A DNA stretch of 64,000 nt from Endomychus coccineus (GCA_958510875.1 OY294068.1:67868633-67932632); one strand, 5' to 3'; positions 12,170 to 24,438 are shown, counted from the stretch's first letter. Notes: generated by a model not told the origin, from the sequence alone. Made by a program: numbers and translations.

Positions 12170-12920
12170 ATATGTTCTAGCATAGTTTTCATAACCATCA
12201 TCCATTTATTTATCACATACAAGCGATTAACATATTGCTCCTGTGATTATTGTTTTTACAACAGAATTATAAAATCATGAAAATAAAAATTTCTAAACCT
12301 TCTATATTTCGTACATTTTCCATACAAATATCAAGATTAAAATGCCCCAATCAAAATCTTTTCTTTTTTGTTAAATGAATGTTACATATAAGATAAAGTA
12401 TACTGAATGAAGTAAACACTGCTGTTCCTTTGATGTTTTCGTACGAGACAAAATCTTTGCAGTGGGGAGTTCTAGCGTTGGAAACTAAATAAAAAAAAAT
12501 GATTTTTGATTTAAGATTGACATCAAGTACATAAACATTTAATAGCGATTTGTGAAGTTTAATGCAATGAAACGAATATTAATCAAAAATATTGCATCCA
12601 ATAATGTCGTCCATAATAAAATGATCATGTTTCAAAACAAAAACAAAAATATTTAACTATAATGAAAATATGATGCAAATATAAAATTTCAATTTCCAAT
12701 TATTTCTTTGAAAGAATCAGGGATTATTTCAAGTGAATTGGTAAAATAAAAGAAATGATTTTGCTGTTTGATCACGTGACAGAACATGCTTCATGATTAG
12801 TTGCAGCTTCAGTTTACGTTACACGTTAGTGAAAAATCTTCTGTATTGTGCTATTGTTCTAGTTTCTAGTAAATGAATATCACAAGCAATTTTACGTGTT
12901 TAATTGTTAGAATTTTCTTA
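12170..12920. other. Unassigned DNA
   Basis: Very AT-rich, nothing recognised. Confidence 0.5.
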
Positions 12921-12924
12921 CTCT

Positions 12925-13660
12925 TCAGTAATTATCAATAAATTTTATGTATTTAAATACGAAATAGAGAGTAATTTTGCACAAGCCAGCAGTGGGAACA
13001 TTCCCAAAATGGACATTTCTTAAAATAATTGTGATTTTATGCTGCAGAGAACATATTTTACATTCATTATTTTCCACCAAGCTAATATAATATTTATAAG
13101 CTGGGCTGTGAATTTGGAATGCTCTATATTTGAACCAAATTGAAGTAGAGCCTGTACCTATAACATATACATTGAATACCTTAATTGCTTCTTTAATATT
13201 TTGGCGTTCCAAATTTGAAGGATAGAGTGCTTTCAAATTCAAAGAATATCAATCGTGATCTAGTTCATACACTTTTTTAAAGCATAAAACGAGGCCTCGT
13301 CACTCGAGACAAAATTGGGATACTGTATAATTTGATTGAGTTTTGAATTTAGCCAATTATTCCTTATACATTTGAGAATGAGAACCGAATCTAATAGATT
13401 AAATAATGGTCTTGAATTATCAACTAGATGAGAATACGCGATACTTAACTTCGTTTTTATAGAAAAATTGTTCATTGCTTTGCTATTCAGTGCATTATTG
13501 TCATTCATAGAACAAAATATTTTGTATCCAATTTGTTCTAAATTCAAAATAATTGACAACATTTACTCTTACCACCGTATCACTACTTTTTCTGTTATTG
13601 TTGTCACCATGAAATCTTTCACTGGGACAGCCGATAACAATAGATACTTGAGGTAATTTT
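12925..13660 (-). pseudogene. P-element-like transposase fragment
   Basis: Read on the minus strand. The open piece 13562-13260 contains MNDNNALNSKAMNNFS, then SHLVDNSRPLFNLLDSVLIL followed by KCIRNNWLN, and SFYALKKCMN. After one frameshift, 13242-12925 gives SLNLKALYPSNLERQNIKEA and KVFNVYV, and another shift gives LLQFGSNI and NIILAWWKIMNVK. This order (acidic residue in SDNN, a DTVHLLKxxRNNWL block with His here replaced, LNLKALNPTNxERQNVKxA, WWxIxNVK) is the core of P-element/THAP9-type transposases. The THAP domain and the C-terminus were not found. Frameshifts and stops show it is dead. No terminal repeats were located. Confidence 0.75.
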
Positions 13661-13664
13661 CCTT

Positions 13665-14460
13665 GCAACTAGGCACAATATTTATTCGGCATATGTAACT
13701 AACTAACAAACATCAGTAAGCTGTACGTACAACACAGAACTCGGAAAGAGCCCACATAAATAGTCACTTAGGAAGCCATTTTGCAATGCATTTTATTCTG
13801 TCATAACACTCTTATATTGATTATTTAATGTAAAAATATGTTTCAATCACTCGAGGACACCTTAGGGAAAGGTGTAATACATAATTTTCCACAAGACTCA
13901 GATAAAACCGTATTAAATTGTAATATTTATCACCTGTCACAGTCAAAACTACATGCCATCATTAAACAATACCACACATTGACTTTTGTACTCAGCATAT
14001 AGGCCTTATACTAAGAGGGTATTGCTATTATGCAGACGATTTGTGTAAGTGGATCGAGGCTCTGATCTTTGTACACTCAAAGGCAATATGTGTCCGGGGC
14101 ATACTCTTTGACTATGAGTATTAACGAAAATGAGGGAGAATAATCAGTTGCCTGTCCCATGATTGTGCGGTGATGGTGTGGTGGAAAGGAAATACTCTGA
14201 AATTCTGTAAAATTCTGTGCAAAGTAATTACTACATCGGGATACTAACACTGCTATTCTTTCCGAGTTTATCCAAAAAGACAAGGAATCCTAAGGTTATC
14301 ATTAAAGAAGCTACGATATCAGCGAAACTATAGTTAAATTTATATATTAAACTAGTGAAAATCAAATTTTAATAGTAATTTTATTTCAGTTTAAGAAAAG
14401 AAATGTTAAGAATCAAAATGACTTCCAGTGTAGTAGACAATATTCAATGAATCACTTCAT
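13665..14460. other. Unassigned DNA
   Basis: Nothing recognised. The open frame 14077-14283 on the minus strand has no recognisable motif. Confidence 0.5.
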
Positions 14461-14744
14461 TGATGGGCTGGAATGAAAATGTTAAGAAAGATGTTGAAAA
14501 ACTGCTGGAGTTGGTGAAGTAGATTCTTAACCCCTTGAACCCTGATGCGACGCATCACTTGCATCATATTTGGAAATCATAGGTCACGCATAATATTCAT
14601 TGATGAACTGGAATGAAAATGTTAAGAAGATGTTGAAGAACTACTGGAGTTGGTGAAGTAGATTCTTATCTTAACCCCTTGAACCCTGATGTGACGCATC
14701 ACTTGCATCATATTTGGAAATTACAGGTCACGTATAATATCCGG
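14461..14744 (+). repeat. Two-copy tandem repeat, period about 140 bp
   Basis: TGATGGGCTGGAATGAAAAT at 14461 recurs as TGATGAACTGGAATGAAAAT at 14601. The following 120 bp also match, including CCCCTTGAACCCTGATG and GACGCATCACTTGCATCATA. The second unit has small insertions. Each unit begins with a short in-frame stretch reading WNENVKKDVEKLLELVK then a stop, which could be a scrap of some transposase, but I cannot name it. Confidence 0.85.
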
Positions 14745-15578
14745 TGATGCTCTGTGGGCATAATTCCGGCTTGTATTCTATACTACTATATTATAGAATG
14801 ACTTAACCTCAATTGTAGACCCGTATATAGATATAAAACTTTTTAGGTGTTTTATTTTCTCCACTCTTAGATGCATGTACTTATTAGCTCAGAATACTCA
14901 TATTCTTTTCAACCTGCATTTTTGTATAATGGTTTCATGCACAATGTATCATATACTATAAAATAGTGAAACGACATAAAAATCATCATTTTATTGAAAA
15001 ATGTCACACATACAGGTGTCCTCGAACTGCGTGGTCAAAATAAAATCGAAGATTCTTTGATTCGAAAAAAATTTGATGAGCCTTTTTACTTTTGCCTCAA
15101 GTGTCTTAATTAGCCGGTAGAGGGCTTCAAAGTTGCAAAAATAATTTTGTTTATTCGGTATAACTTGAGAACGTGATGAAGGACTTTCACAATATTTGGC
15201 GGGTGAGTTACTGTCAATAATAGCCGTTTTTGAGAGTGGAGCACAGAGCCTTAGAGACCATAGAAATTGCTCAAACTTGAGGATGTAACGGGAAAAGTGT
15301 CCAGAACTTTTTTGTGGTCAATGTTATTCACTCGATATTTTTTATGTAGATAGCTTATCTAATTTGAAAACTTTTTTTACTCTCAGAAAATGTTGATAAA
15401 ATTAAGAGATTAGCTTGAAAAAATTAATTTTCGAGTCTCTGCAATGTTGGCTTACTAATTTTACTTGATTAAAATACCTTAGTTGCCTTTGCTTTTCTAA
15501 TGTCATTTTGGCATTTGGAGAATTTATTCTCAAAACTGTCAGTTTTTACTTTGCGCTCCGTAAATATTTTATAAAATT

Positions 15579-16658
15579 ATGGCTCAAAATTTCACCAACA
15601 CTGAAATGGTTGATATGTTATTGATTTATGGACTTTGTCGTTGCAATGGCCAGAGAAGTGTACAAGTTTATAGGGAAAGATATCCGCACCGCAGAATTCC
15701 AAATCGACAAACCTTTGCTAATATCGAGAGGCGACTTCGCGAAACTGGCAGATTTGAATCAAATCGCAGAGAAACTGGACGCAGACGGACAAGAAGGACG
15801 TTAGAGCTCGAAGAAGAGATACTGGAAGCGGTTGAAACTGAACCTAGGATAAGCACACGACGTTTGGGACTTCGTATTGGAGCCTCAAAATCATTAGTTC
15901 ATAATGTACTGAAAGAAGAACTGTTGTATCCCTATCATATTAAAACAGTTCAAGACTTATTGCCCATGGATCCAGGTCATCGGCTAGATTTCTGTCGGTT
16001 TATTGTCCAAAGACAAAACGCAAACCCCAATTTTTGTAGAAGAATTCTGTTCACGAACGAAGCAACTTTCAGGAGATGTTCATTATGGAGGTTAAAAATA
16101 CCACTTTAACCTCCATAATGAACATTTCTATGATGATGAAAATCCTCATGAAACGGAAGTTACACATTTTCAGAATCAAACTAAAATCAATGTTTGGGTT
16201 GGAATTGTGGATAACTTTATTATTGGTCCTACCGTTATACCCGATCGATTGAACGGGGAGAACTACTTGAACTTTTTGGAACAAAGGCTACCTGAACTGT
16301 TGGAAGACTTGCCCTTACACATTCGTCGTGACCTTTGGTTTATGCATGATGGTGCATCTCCTCATTTCACATTAGCTGTGAGGCGACATTTGAATGCGGA
16401 CACGATGCACCAGTGAACTGGCCGTCCCGCTCCCTTGATTTGACGCCCTGCGACTTCTTTCTATGGGGCGCTTTGAAGTCGAAAATTTATGCAGCTCCAG
16501 TAAACACACGGGAGGAATTGTTGCAACGAATTAATCATGAAGCGGATTTATTGAAGAATGATGCTGAAGTACTAGCCAGAGTTCAATTCAATTTCTTGAA
16601 ACGAATTAATTTGTGTATTCAGGAAAATGGGCAACATTTCGAACAATTGATGCCTTAG
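15579..16658 (+). pseudogene. Transposase with N-terminal DUF4817-like domain, broken
   Basis: Residues 1-60 (MAQNFTNTEMVDMLLIYGLC, RSVQVYRERYP, RLRETGRFES) match the DUF4817-type helix-turn-helix found in front of a DDE nuclease in many insect transposons. A second HTH follows (TRRLGLRIGASKSLVHNVLK). The DDE core has FTNEATF (the first catalytic Asp is Asn here; Asp in copy 2), FMHDGASPHF with the second Asp, and LTPCDFFLWG with the third. Damage: an inverted micro-duplication at 16079-16122 introduces a stop, and a 29-nt deletion after 16398 (relative to copy 2) shifts frame. Open pieces are 15579-16109, 16207-16416 and 16413-16658, the last ending at the natural stop. Only two lesions of note, so a fairly young copy. 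Confidence 0.9.
16079..16122. repeat. Perfect 18-bp inverted micro-duplication inside the transposase
   Basis: TTCATTATGGAGGTTAAA (16079-16096) and its exact reverse complement (16105-16122) enclose 8 nt. In the homologous sequence of copy 2 (about 33960-33990, minus strand) only one arm is present. The extra arm is therefore a new mutation of the template-switch type. Confidence 0.85.
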
Positions 16659-17369
16659 CGATTTCCCAAAGAGTTTCGTTGTTTCTTTTAATTTAGCATT
16701 TGTTTTTCCTAAATAATCACATCGTTTGCCCATTTCTATTGTTTTTATTATTCGTGTTTTACCGAGATATTAAACATTTCAGTGTTAGTGAAATTTTGAG
16801 TCATAATTTTATAAAATTTTTAACGGGAAGCGAAGTAAAAACTGACAGTTTTGAGAATAAATTCTCCAAATACCAAAATGACATTAGAAAAGCAAAGGCA
16901 ACTAAGGTATTTTAATCAAGTAAAATTAGTAAGCCAAAATTGCAGAGACTCGAAAATTAGTTTTTTCAAGCTAATCCGTTAATTTTATCAAAATTTTCTA
17001 AGAGTAAAAAAAGTTTTCAAATTAGATAAGCTATCCACATAAGAAATATCGAGTGAATTACATTGACCACAAAAAAGTTCTGGACACTTTTCCCGTTACA
17101 TCCTCAAGTTTAAGCAATTTCTATGGTCTCGAAGGCTCTGTGCTTCGCTCTCAAAAACGGCTATTATTGACAGTAAGTCATCCGCCAAATATTGTAAAAG
17201 TCCTTCATCACGTTCTCAAGTTATACCGAAAAAACAAAAGTATTTTTGCAACTTTGAAGCCCTCTACCGGCTAAACAAGACACTTGAGGCAAAAGTAAAA
17301 AGGCTCATCAAATTATTTTCAAATCAAAGAATCTTCGGTTTTATTTTGGCCACGCAGTTCGAGGACATA

Positions 17370-18584
17370 TATTATATTACTGATTATCTGTATATTATAT
17401 TACTGATTATCTTACAGATTATCATGATAGTATGTGAAATCTTCGAAGGAAAAGAAGGGTGGTCTATTTGGGCCTCCAAAGCGACATTAATAAACTTTTT
17501 TGACAAGTCGTGGTAGGCCATAAGCCACATTTGAGCGGCTCCTGATTCTAGCGCATTTTCATACCGAGCTTGAGGGGTTAATGAAATGTCCTAGCTAACG
17601 GAGCAACCAATAACGAAAAAAAAACGGAATTAATTCATGATTTGGCTATGTTAGATTATTCAGGCAAGTGTGACGTCACAAGTATCCCGTGACCAGTATA
17701 CGACTCAATTTTGCGTTTAGGAGGCATTTCGAAATTACAAAATGTCAATTTCTTTTGAAAATGGGGCTGTTTATCCAAACCTGTTTAAATAATCTCCGTG
17801 AAATGCTATAACATCTTTGATACTTTTCCACTAATAGAAGTCTATTTTACCCAAAGCCAAGATATTTTGCATGTACAACTAAATGGTTATACGTTGAATA
17901 TATTAGAATAAGTATGTGAAACACATTGAACAGAATAGTAATGAATATTTTTTTCATTGCGTATTGGTAATAAGCTCATATCGACCCAGAAGTCCTGACC
18001 ATCCAATATGATAGACACGTTTTTTTCAATGATGCATACAATCTTCTCGTTCGGATATTATTGTTTTTGACCACATAATTATACCGAGATATTGTATTCT
18101 CATTTGTACAAATTATATGATTTCGTAAGCACTTTAATGGTTGTGATTTTAAGAAAGAGTTATTACCCATTTCAGTTGTACCTGATCTCATATAACAAAC
18201 GTACAATGGATACAACAACCTCATTGTGGGAGTATAATTATTATAATAGGTGTAACTAGGAAATACTTGATAACCACATCATTTTTTCATCTCACTTATT
18301 TGAAGATTCGTTCATTCCGAACACATTCGTTGACGCGTTATTATTTATTCTCTGTTGATTGTATTCACAGCGTCATAGTGTAAATTTATAATTATTAAAT
18401 CTACTACATTTCAATAAAATTTGAAACAATTCTATGGTAAAACGTCAAATTATACTCTACGTCATAACATTGAAAGTTTATTTGAATTGACAACATATAT
18501 GTTTTACAACTATGTTTTATACTCGTGTATAATTTTAATATTTTGTCGTCGAAATCATTGATAGTTATAAAACCGATGTAAATC
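17370..18584. other. Unassigned DNA
   Basis: No gene recognised. Immediately right of the transposon there is a short duplicated TATATTACTGATTATC block (17384-17424). Confidence 0.5.
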
Positions 18585-18587
18585 TTA

Positions 18588-19842
18588 TAGTCTAGGAGCC
18601 AGAGCGATATTGATGGTCTCAACATTAACCCGATGGCACTATGGCTTATCGTTTGAGGACGGTTCAATGACCAATTCATCTCAGACCGAATTTTCGCCGG
18701 CTGCTAGATTTCGAGATACAGCATCCGCATTTTTTTTTTTGAATTCAGGTTAACCCTTTCCAAGTTGCGGTTACTTGAAAAGTATGCCATTCTCATACAC
18801 TTCCACCATCTGCCATCATTTTTTTACGTGCCCGTTTATCAGGCCGACCAGTTAAAATTGGACCGAAAATGGACTGCTAGTTAACCCTCCCAAACCTGGT
18901 GGAAAATGTTCATTGGTGTTGACAATTGTTAATATACCCTATGCCATCAAAAGTTATCGGTTCATTTCCGAGTAATTGACCATTATTTGGACCAAAAATG
19001 TTTCTTTTTTTCATTTTGAGGTTAAAATTTGCAGGTCACAAGATAACATGATGGCACCATGTTGAATAATTTTATTGGAGGTCAAATAAAAATTTAAAAT
19101 CATTGCCATCACTCCTTGCCTATTTAAACCCCCCAAAATCCCCTAGAACTACCCCCAAAAAAATATGGATAATATGGATAATATGACCAATTTTATCATA
19201 AATTAGTAAATTTTTGAGATTCTGGCTGGGTTTAAAATCGAAACGGCAGTTTTTTTGTTTTTGTTTTGTTTTGGGGGTGGTTTTAGGGGGTTTTGGGGGT
19301 TTGAATAGGCAAGGAGTGATGGCAATAATTTTAAATCTTTATTTGACCTCCAATAAAGTTATTTAACATGGTGCCATCATGTTATCTTGTAACCCGCAAG
19401 TTTTAGCCACAAAATGAAAAAAATAAACATTTTTGGTCCAAATAATGGCCAATTACTCGGAAATGAACCGATAACTTTTGATGGCATAGGGTATGTTAAC
19501 AATTGCCAACACCAATGAACATTTTCCACCAGGTTTGGGAGGGTTAACTTGCAGTCCATTTTCGGTCCAATATTAACTGGTCGGCCTGATAAACGGGCAC
19601 GATAAAAAATTATGGCACATGGTGGAAGTGTATAAGAATGGCATGCTTTTCAAGTAACCGCAACTTGGAAAGGGTTATCCTTCAGTAAAAAAAAAAATGG
19701 GGATGATGTATCTCGCAGATCTAGCAGCCGGGGAAAATTCGGTCTGTGAGATGAATTTGTCATTGAACCGTTCTCTAACGATAAACCGTAGTGCCATCGG
19801 GTTAATGTTCAGACCATCAATATCGCTCTGGCTCCTAGACTA
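18588..19842. mobile_element. Foldback element with about 570-bp arms
   Basis: The arms 18588-19160 and 19269-19842 are inverted copies of each other over their whole length with modest divergence. The outer ends read TAGTCTAGGAGCCAGAGCGA and its complement. The middle spacer of roughly 110 bp is AT-rich. TTA lies directly outside both ends (18585-18587 and 19843-19845), which fits a 3-bp target duplication of PIF/Harbinger type, though three bases can match by chance. The open frames inside (for example 19377-19559, 19697-20008) are by-products of the repeat. No transposase, so non-autonomous. Confidence 0.88.
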
Positions 19843-19845
19843 TTA

Positions 19846-20660
19846 CTCATCATATCACAGAGTAATTGATCTAATGGAAACATATTCTAAAGTAGCTATG
19901 GGCCATGACTTTACGATTATCTTTATGACGCACACACACAAAAATATGACTACTTCAATGACGTCATTTTTAGAATTTCACATTTACGATTGTGATACAT
20001 GTTTATAAACATTATGTTTTAATGATAGAAAAAGTACTATATATTCCATTTGATAAACTGAAGATGGATTCCAAAAGTACTACTTGGAAAGGGATTCCAT
20101 TTCAAATGGGGACTACCGCCACTCAAAATAATACAGTTCTTGTTTTACCACTTTAAAGCGATTTACAAATTTTTGAACTCGTAGACCGATAGGAACAGCG
20201 CAATCTTCTATACAGTGAGATACAAATACACGCACATAATGCACACACAAACATCATTTTAAAAATAGTCTAGATGTATTCAAAACGTCTCGGAAAGGAT
20301 ATTTTTCCTATAAAAATCCAGAAATAATTATTTAACCCGATTACTACATGTACCTCCTTATTTTACTTTGTACAGTGAGGGAAGTAAAAAGTAGGTTTAA
20401 CAGTTATAGAATTGTCCACCTATCGTTCTGTTTATTCATAATAAAACAGGAAACTACTACTCTCGATCTCAATGACGGAATATGCTTAGCAACTTTAATG
20501 TTTGATATCTTCTTACCGCTTGGCCTGATTCCCGAGTTTTTTGATTTTTTCAGATTCAGAAATTCGATAAATTACTATATTTTCACAGGATAATTATTAT
20601 TATTATAGATTTGATGATGGCTGTGGCTAGCTGGCTAGCCTTCCGGTATCGAACAACGGA
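19846..20660. other. Unassigned DNA
   Basis: A short CACACACA run near 19935. No gene recognised; the frame 20348-20593 has no known motif. Confidence 0.45.
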
Positions 20661-20669
20661 AAAAGGAAA

Positions 20670-21262
20670 AAGGTTATGTTAGGTTAGGTTCGGTTAGAAA
20701 CAAAGGAGGTACAATAAACAATCATTATTGGTTATTATGAGAGTGTTAAGATTAGCGCGATTACAATATTTGTATTCTATATCAACAAGGTTAGAATGGG
20801 TTAGGTTTGGTTTGGTTAGGTTAGGTTAGGTTAGGTTAGGTTAGGTTAGGTTAGGTTAGGTTAGGTAACAAATGAAGTGGGTACAATAAACAATCGTCAT
20901 TGGTTATTAAGAGAGCGTTAAGATTAGCGCGATTACAATTTTTGCATTCTATATCAACTAAGTTAAGTCAGTAGGTTAGGTTATGTTAGGTTAGGTTAGA
21001 AACAAAGGGTACTATAAATAATCGTTATTGGTTATTTTGAGAGAATTAAGATTAACGCGATTACGTTGTTTGTATTCTACATCAACAAAGTAAGGTTAGG
21101 TTACGTTAGGTTATAAACAAGGAGGTACAATAAACAATCGTTATTGATTATTATGAGAGTGTTAAGATTAGCGCGATTACAATATTTGCATTCTATATCA
21201 ACAAAGTTACGTTGTATGTTAGGTTAGGTTAGGTTAGGTGAAGTTATGTTAGGTTAGGTCGC
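20670..21262 (+). repeat. Composite array: (TTAGG)n tracts alternating with a 100-bp unit
   Basis: Ten uninterrupted TTAGG units lie at 20816-20865. Shorter, partly mutated TTAGG tracts lie at about 20679-20699, 20970-20999, 21092-21113 and 21213-21262. Between them a unit of roughly 95-100 bp occurs four times, starting near 20699, 20867, 21001 and 21116. Its landmarks are a CAATAAACAATC block, GTTAAGATTAGCGCGATTAC and TATTCTATATCAACAA. TTAGG is the ancestral insect telomere repeat, but this is an internal array flanked by ordinary DNA. Confidence 0.9.
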
Positions 21263-21736
21263 TCTTTCCCGCGCATTGCTTGATGTCCGACGCGAAGCTT
21301 CCTCCCTAGTTTTACAAATAGTTATTCCGCGAAACTGGTAACTACTAGAACGATAAGCGGAATTCTAGTGCACTGTAGTTATTCGAAGCTGTTATTAGCA
21401 GCCAGTCATTTATAACATAATAGCCTTAGGTAAATTAATAAAAATAGGGATACGAGATTTTAGTGGTGGCAAGTTACTGATAGAAGATTCAACTATTTTC
21501 TTCAATTTGGGAGAAGTACCCATCGAAACATTGTTGCTCATTTCATTCAAAAATGAGACCAAAATTGAAAAAACCATTAAGAAGCGAAACGAAATTTGAC
21601 ATATGTCAAATGGATACTTCAAATGAAACGTATTTGTTTCCAATAACAAAACCCAACTAAAGATTTAAAAAATTAGTCGCAAATCATAACTTTCAATATT
21701 AATAATAGTAATTTAATTTTTTAAATGATTTTGGTT
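21263..21736. other. Unassigned DNA
   Basis: Nothing recognised. Confidence 0.5.
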
Positions 21737-22190
21737 TATGAAATATTCATAGTAACTTGTGGTATTTTACATCATTCCACTCTCTGTGTCTATACCATGG
21801 ATATTATTATAGTCCCAAATTACATGTTCGGCTGTGCTTCATTATTTAGAGACTAACATTGTTACGGACAATGCATCTATATATAACAATGAAGAAAGGT
21901 TGTGTGATCTCGTAATACTTCAGGGTTATTCAATTTCATATTGTGTGGTGTGTGAAAGTATTGTATGAAATATTCATAGTAACTTGTGGTATTTTACATC
22001 ATTCCACTCTCTGTGTCTATACCATGGATATTATTATAGTCCCAAATTACATGTTCGGCTGTGCTTCATTATTTAGAGACTAACATTGTTACGGACAATG
22101 CATCTATATATAACAATGAAGAAAGGTTGTGTGATCTCGTAATACTTCAGGGTTATTCAATTTCATATTGTGTGGTGTGTGAAAGTATTG
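21737..22190. repeat. Perfect tandem duplication, 2 x 227 bp
   Basis: 21737-21963 is repeated at 21964-22190 with no difference found by eye. The unit contains a TATATATAACAATG stretch that looks promoter-like, but no coding sequence. Identity implies a very recent duplication, or an assembly artefact from long noisy reads. Confidence 0.92.
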
Positions 22191-24430
22191 TATCTAGATA
22201 TTAGATATATTCAAGTTATAATGATATTCGAATAAGTTCATTCATATTTGAAATAGGTTCAATCTGATGGTGTCATAATATCAAATATTAAATTTTAACG
22301 CAGATAAATGTATTAAAACAGTCATAATGCATATAGATGACTATGAAAACAAAATATGAAATCTATTTAAAGATTAGTAGAAAATGATATGAATAAATTA
22401 ATAAACCAATGGTACAAGAATAGGATAATCCCTATTGACTTGAAAAATAAATTAATTTGCCATATATGTATATATATATATGGGCTTCCGAAACTACATA
22501 AAACTGATATGGGTCCTTTAAGACCCTATTGATACAATTTAAAAGACCTGTCAAGCTATGTGAATATGACATCATCATTGATTGAAGAAACTCCAAGCTT
22601 ATCATAAATGCTTCGTAAAGTGATCTTTTTTGGTTTCCCGTAACTAACATCATGTAGGTGACATTTGTTGGCTACAAGCACGAATTATCTCATGAGAATG
22701 CAGAATACATACATACTTCTGACAATATCGATACAATTAAATTTTATTATGAGCAGAAACAGTTTCTAGATACGCCTTCAGCGACTGAATAGAAGAATAA
22801 ACTATAAACATATTAACTGTATCAAAGGTGGATGCATAATAACTATTGACTATTTCTATGGATAATAATAATGGGTTAACATTGTGTCGTTGAGGTGTAA
22901 AAATGAAATAAGTCCTACCGGACCCCCCTTGGCTAATACAAACCAGCTATAAAATAGCTCTACAGGAGTTCAGATGGAACCAGCCAATTATCAACGCTCG
23001 TTGGAGCTACTTTTGTGTACTTTGTAAAGTTTCAGCGTCTAATTAATAATGGCTTTGAATTGCCATGTGTTATTATTCAGTTCTGATCTATTGTGAGTTT
23101 TACAAACAGGAACACCAATGAGGTTCCAAAGTCAACGCTACAATAACACAATTGAATTAAACATACCTACCTAATAATGGGCGTAACACAAATTCTCAAC
23201 GTAAGGTACGTTCATGGAATTCTCATGTTTGAACGGGTTGTAGCAAAATTTTCATTCAATTGTTTTACGATGTTCACTTTATTTCATACTGTCCGGAAAT
23301 TCAACTTTACATCATTAATCACTAGGCCTGAAAATTATCTTTTACACAAGAAATTTCTCGAATTTTCATGATTTTAATTCATTTATATATTTTGTCGTAG
23401 ATCTTTATGGATTTGCTTGGATACAATTCTCCTATTGCTTTTTTGGTTTTAGATTGAATTTGTTCCATGTTTACTTCGCCCGAACAAGATCAATTTTGTT
23501 GAAGGAAAGAATGTGTAGCTGTCATTTTTAGCTACTATTCAAAAGCGACCCTTATTCTGACAATACAGATTCCTGTCAAAATATAAAATTCTTTATTTTA
23601 GGAAAATAGTATGGAATAAAAATACTATTAAAATGACTCGTTTAGAAATTCCACAACCAGGGTCTTTGCGAAAGAAACGTATCTACTTTGCTTAGAAATT
23701 TCGGATTCGGCTCGTTCGGTAATCTGGAAATTTTTTTATTAGACCAATAACAATACGTAATAGTACTTAAGATCCTTATAGTGAGGGTGTATACATACGG
23801 TTCCAAGACAGTTTCCAACAAACTTAATTCACATATACCAATTTGCAGCATCACTGAACGCATAATTAGAATTACTAGTAGTGAATTTTGCTACATTTCT
23901 TATCTGTTTGTAATAAATAGCCACCTACTCGTGGAATATCTGACTTAGAAAGGACATATCAACCTCTGTAGAAGATTGATTTTCTGCTGTACACCGTTGA
24001 AAGCTAGAGAAATTGTTAGTGTTATCATACATTCCAAAAAATATCTCACATCCAGTAAAAACCCGCGACAACGAAAGGTGGCTTCTTCAAGGAAATTGGA
24101 ATATCCATAAGGTCGATAGCGATAACCCGATGAATACAGAATACATTTATATTAGGGTTACTTTATCGCACAACTATCAAACTCTGTAGGTAGGTAGTAG
24201 GTATAATATAGTTCGATCTTTATATAAGTAAACTAATACACGGAGCTAGTTTTGATAATATTTACATATCTAATATATTTTAGGATTTATATCTTCGAAC
24301 CATTGGAACAGAACTGCTTCGTAGTTTTCTGGATATTGGGGTTCTTTATTTCTACTAGGAATAAAATTGAATTCCATTTTGACGTTTTCTATTTTTATCA
24401 ATTAGGTTTTGTTGACAAGTGTTTCCGTAT
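22191..24430. other. Unassigned DNA
   Basis: A short (TA)n tract near 22466-22481. No gene or transposon end recognised. Confidence 0.45.
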
Positions 24431-24438
24431 AATTTGGA

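Larger units (their letters stand above)
15013..17367 (+). mobile_element. Long-TIR DDE transposon (DUF4817-type), copy 1
   Basis: A 2.35-kb IS630-Tc1-mariner-superfamily element flanked on the left by TA (15011-15012). The left end is CAGGTGTCCTCGAACTGCGT. The right end is its reverse complement but stops at 17367, lacking the last few bases. The inverted repeats are about 600 bp each (15013-15613 and 16766-17367) and so close that they include the first codons of the transposase. A second copy lies at 32683-34700. Confidence 0.92.
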
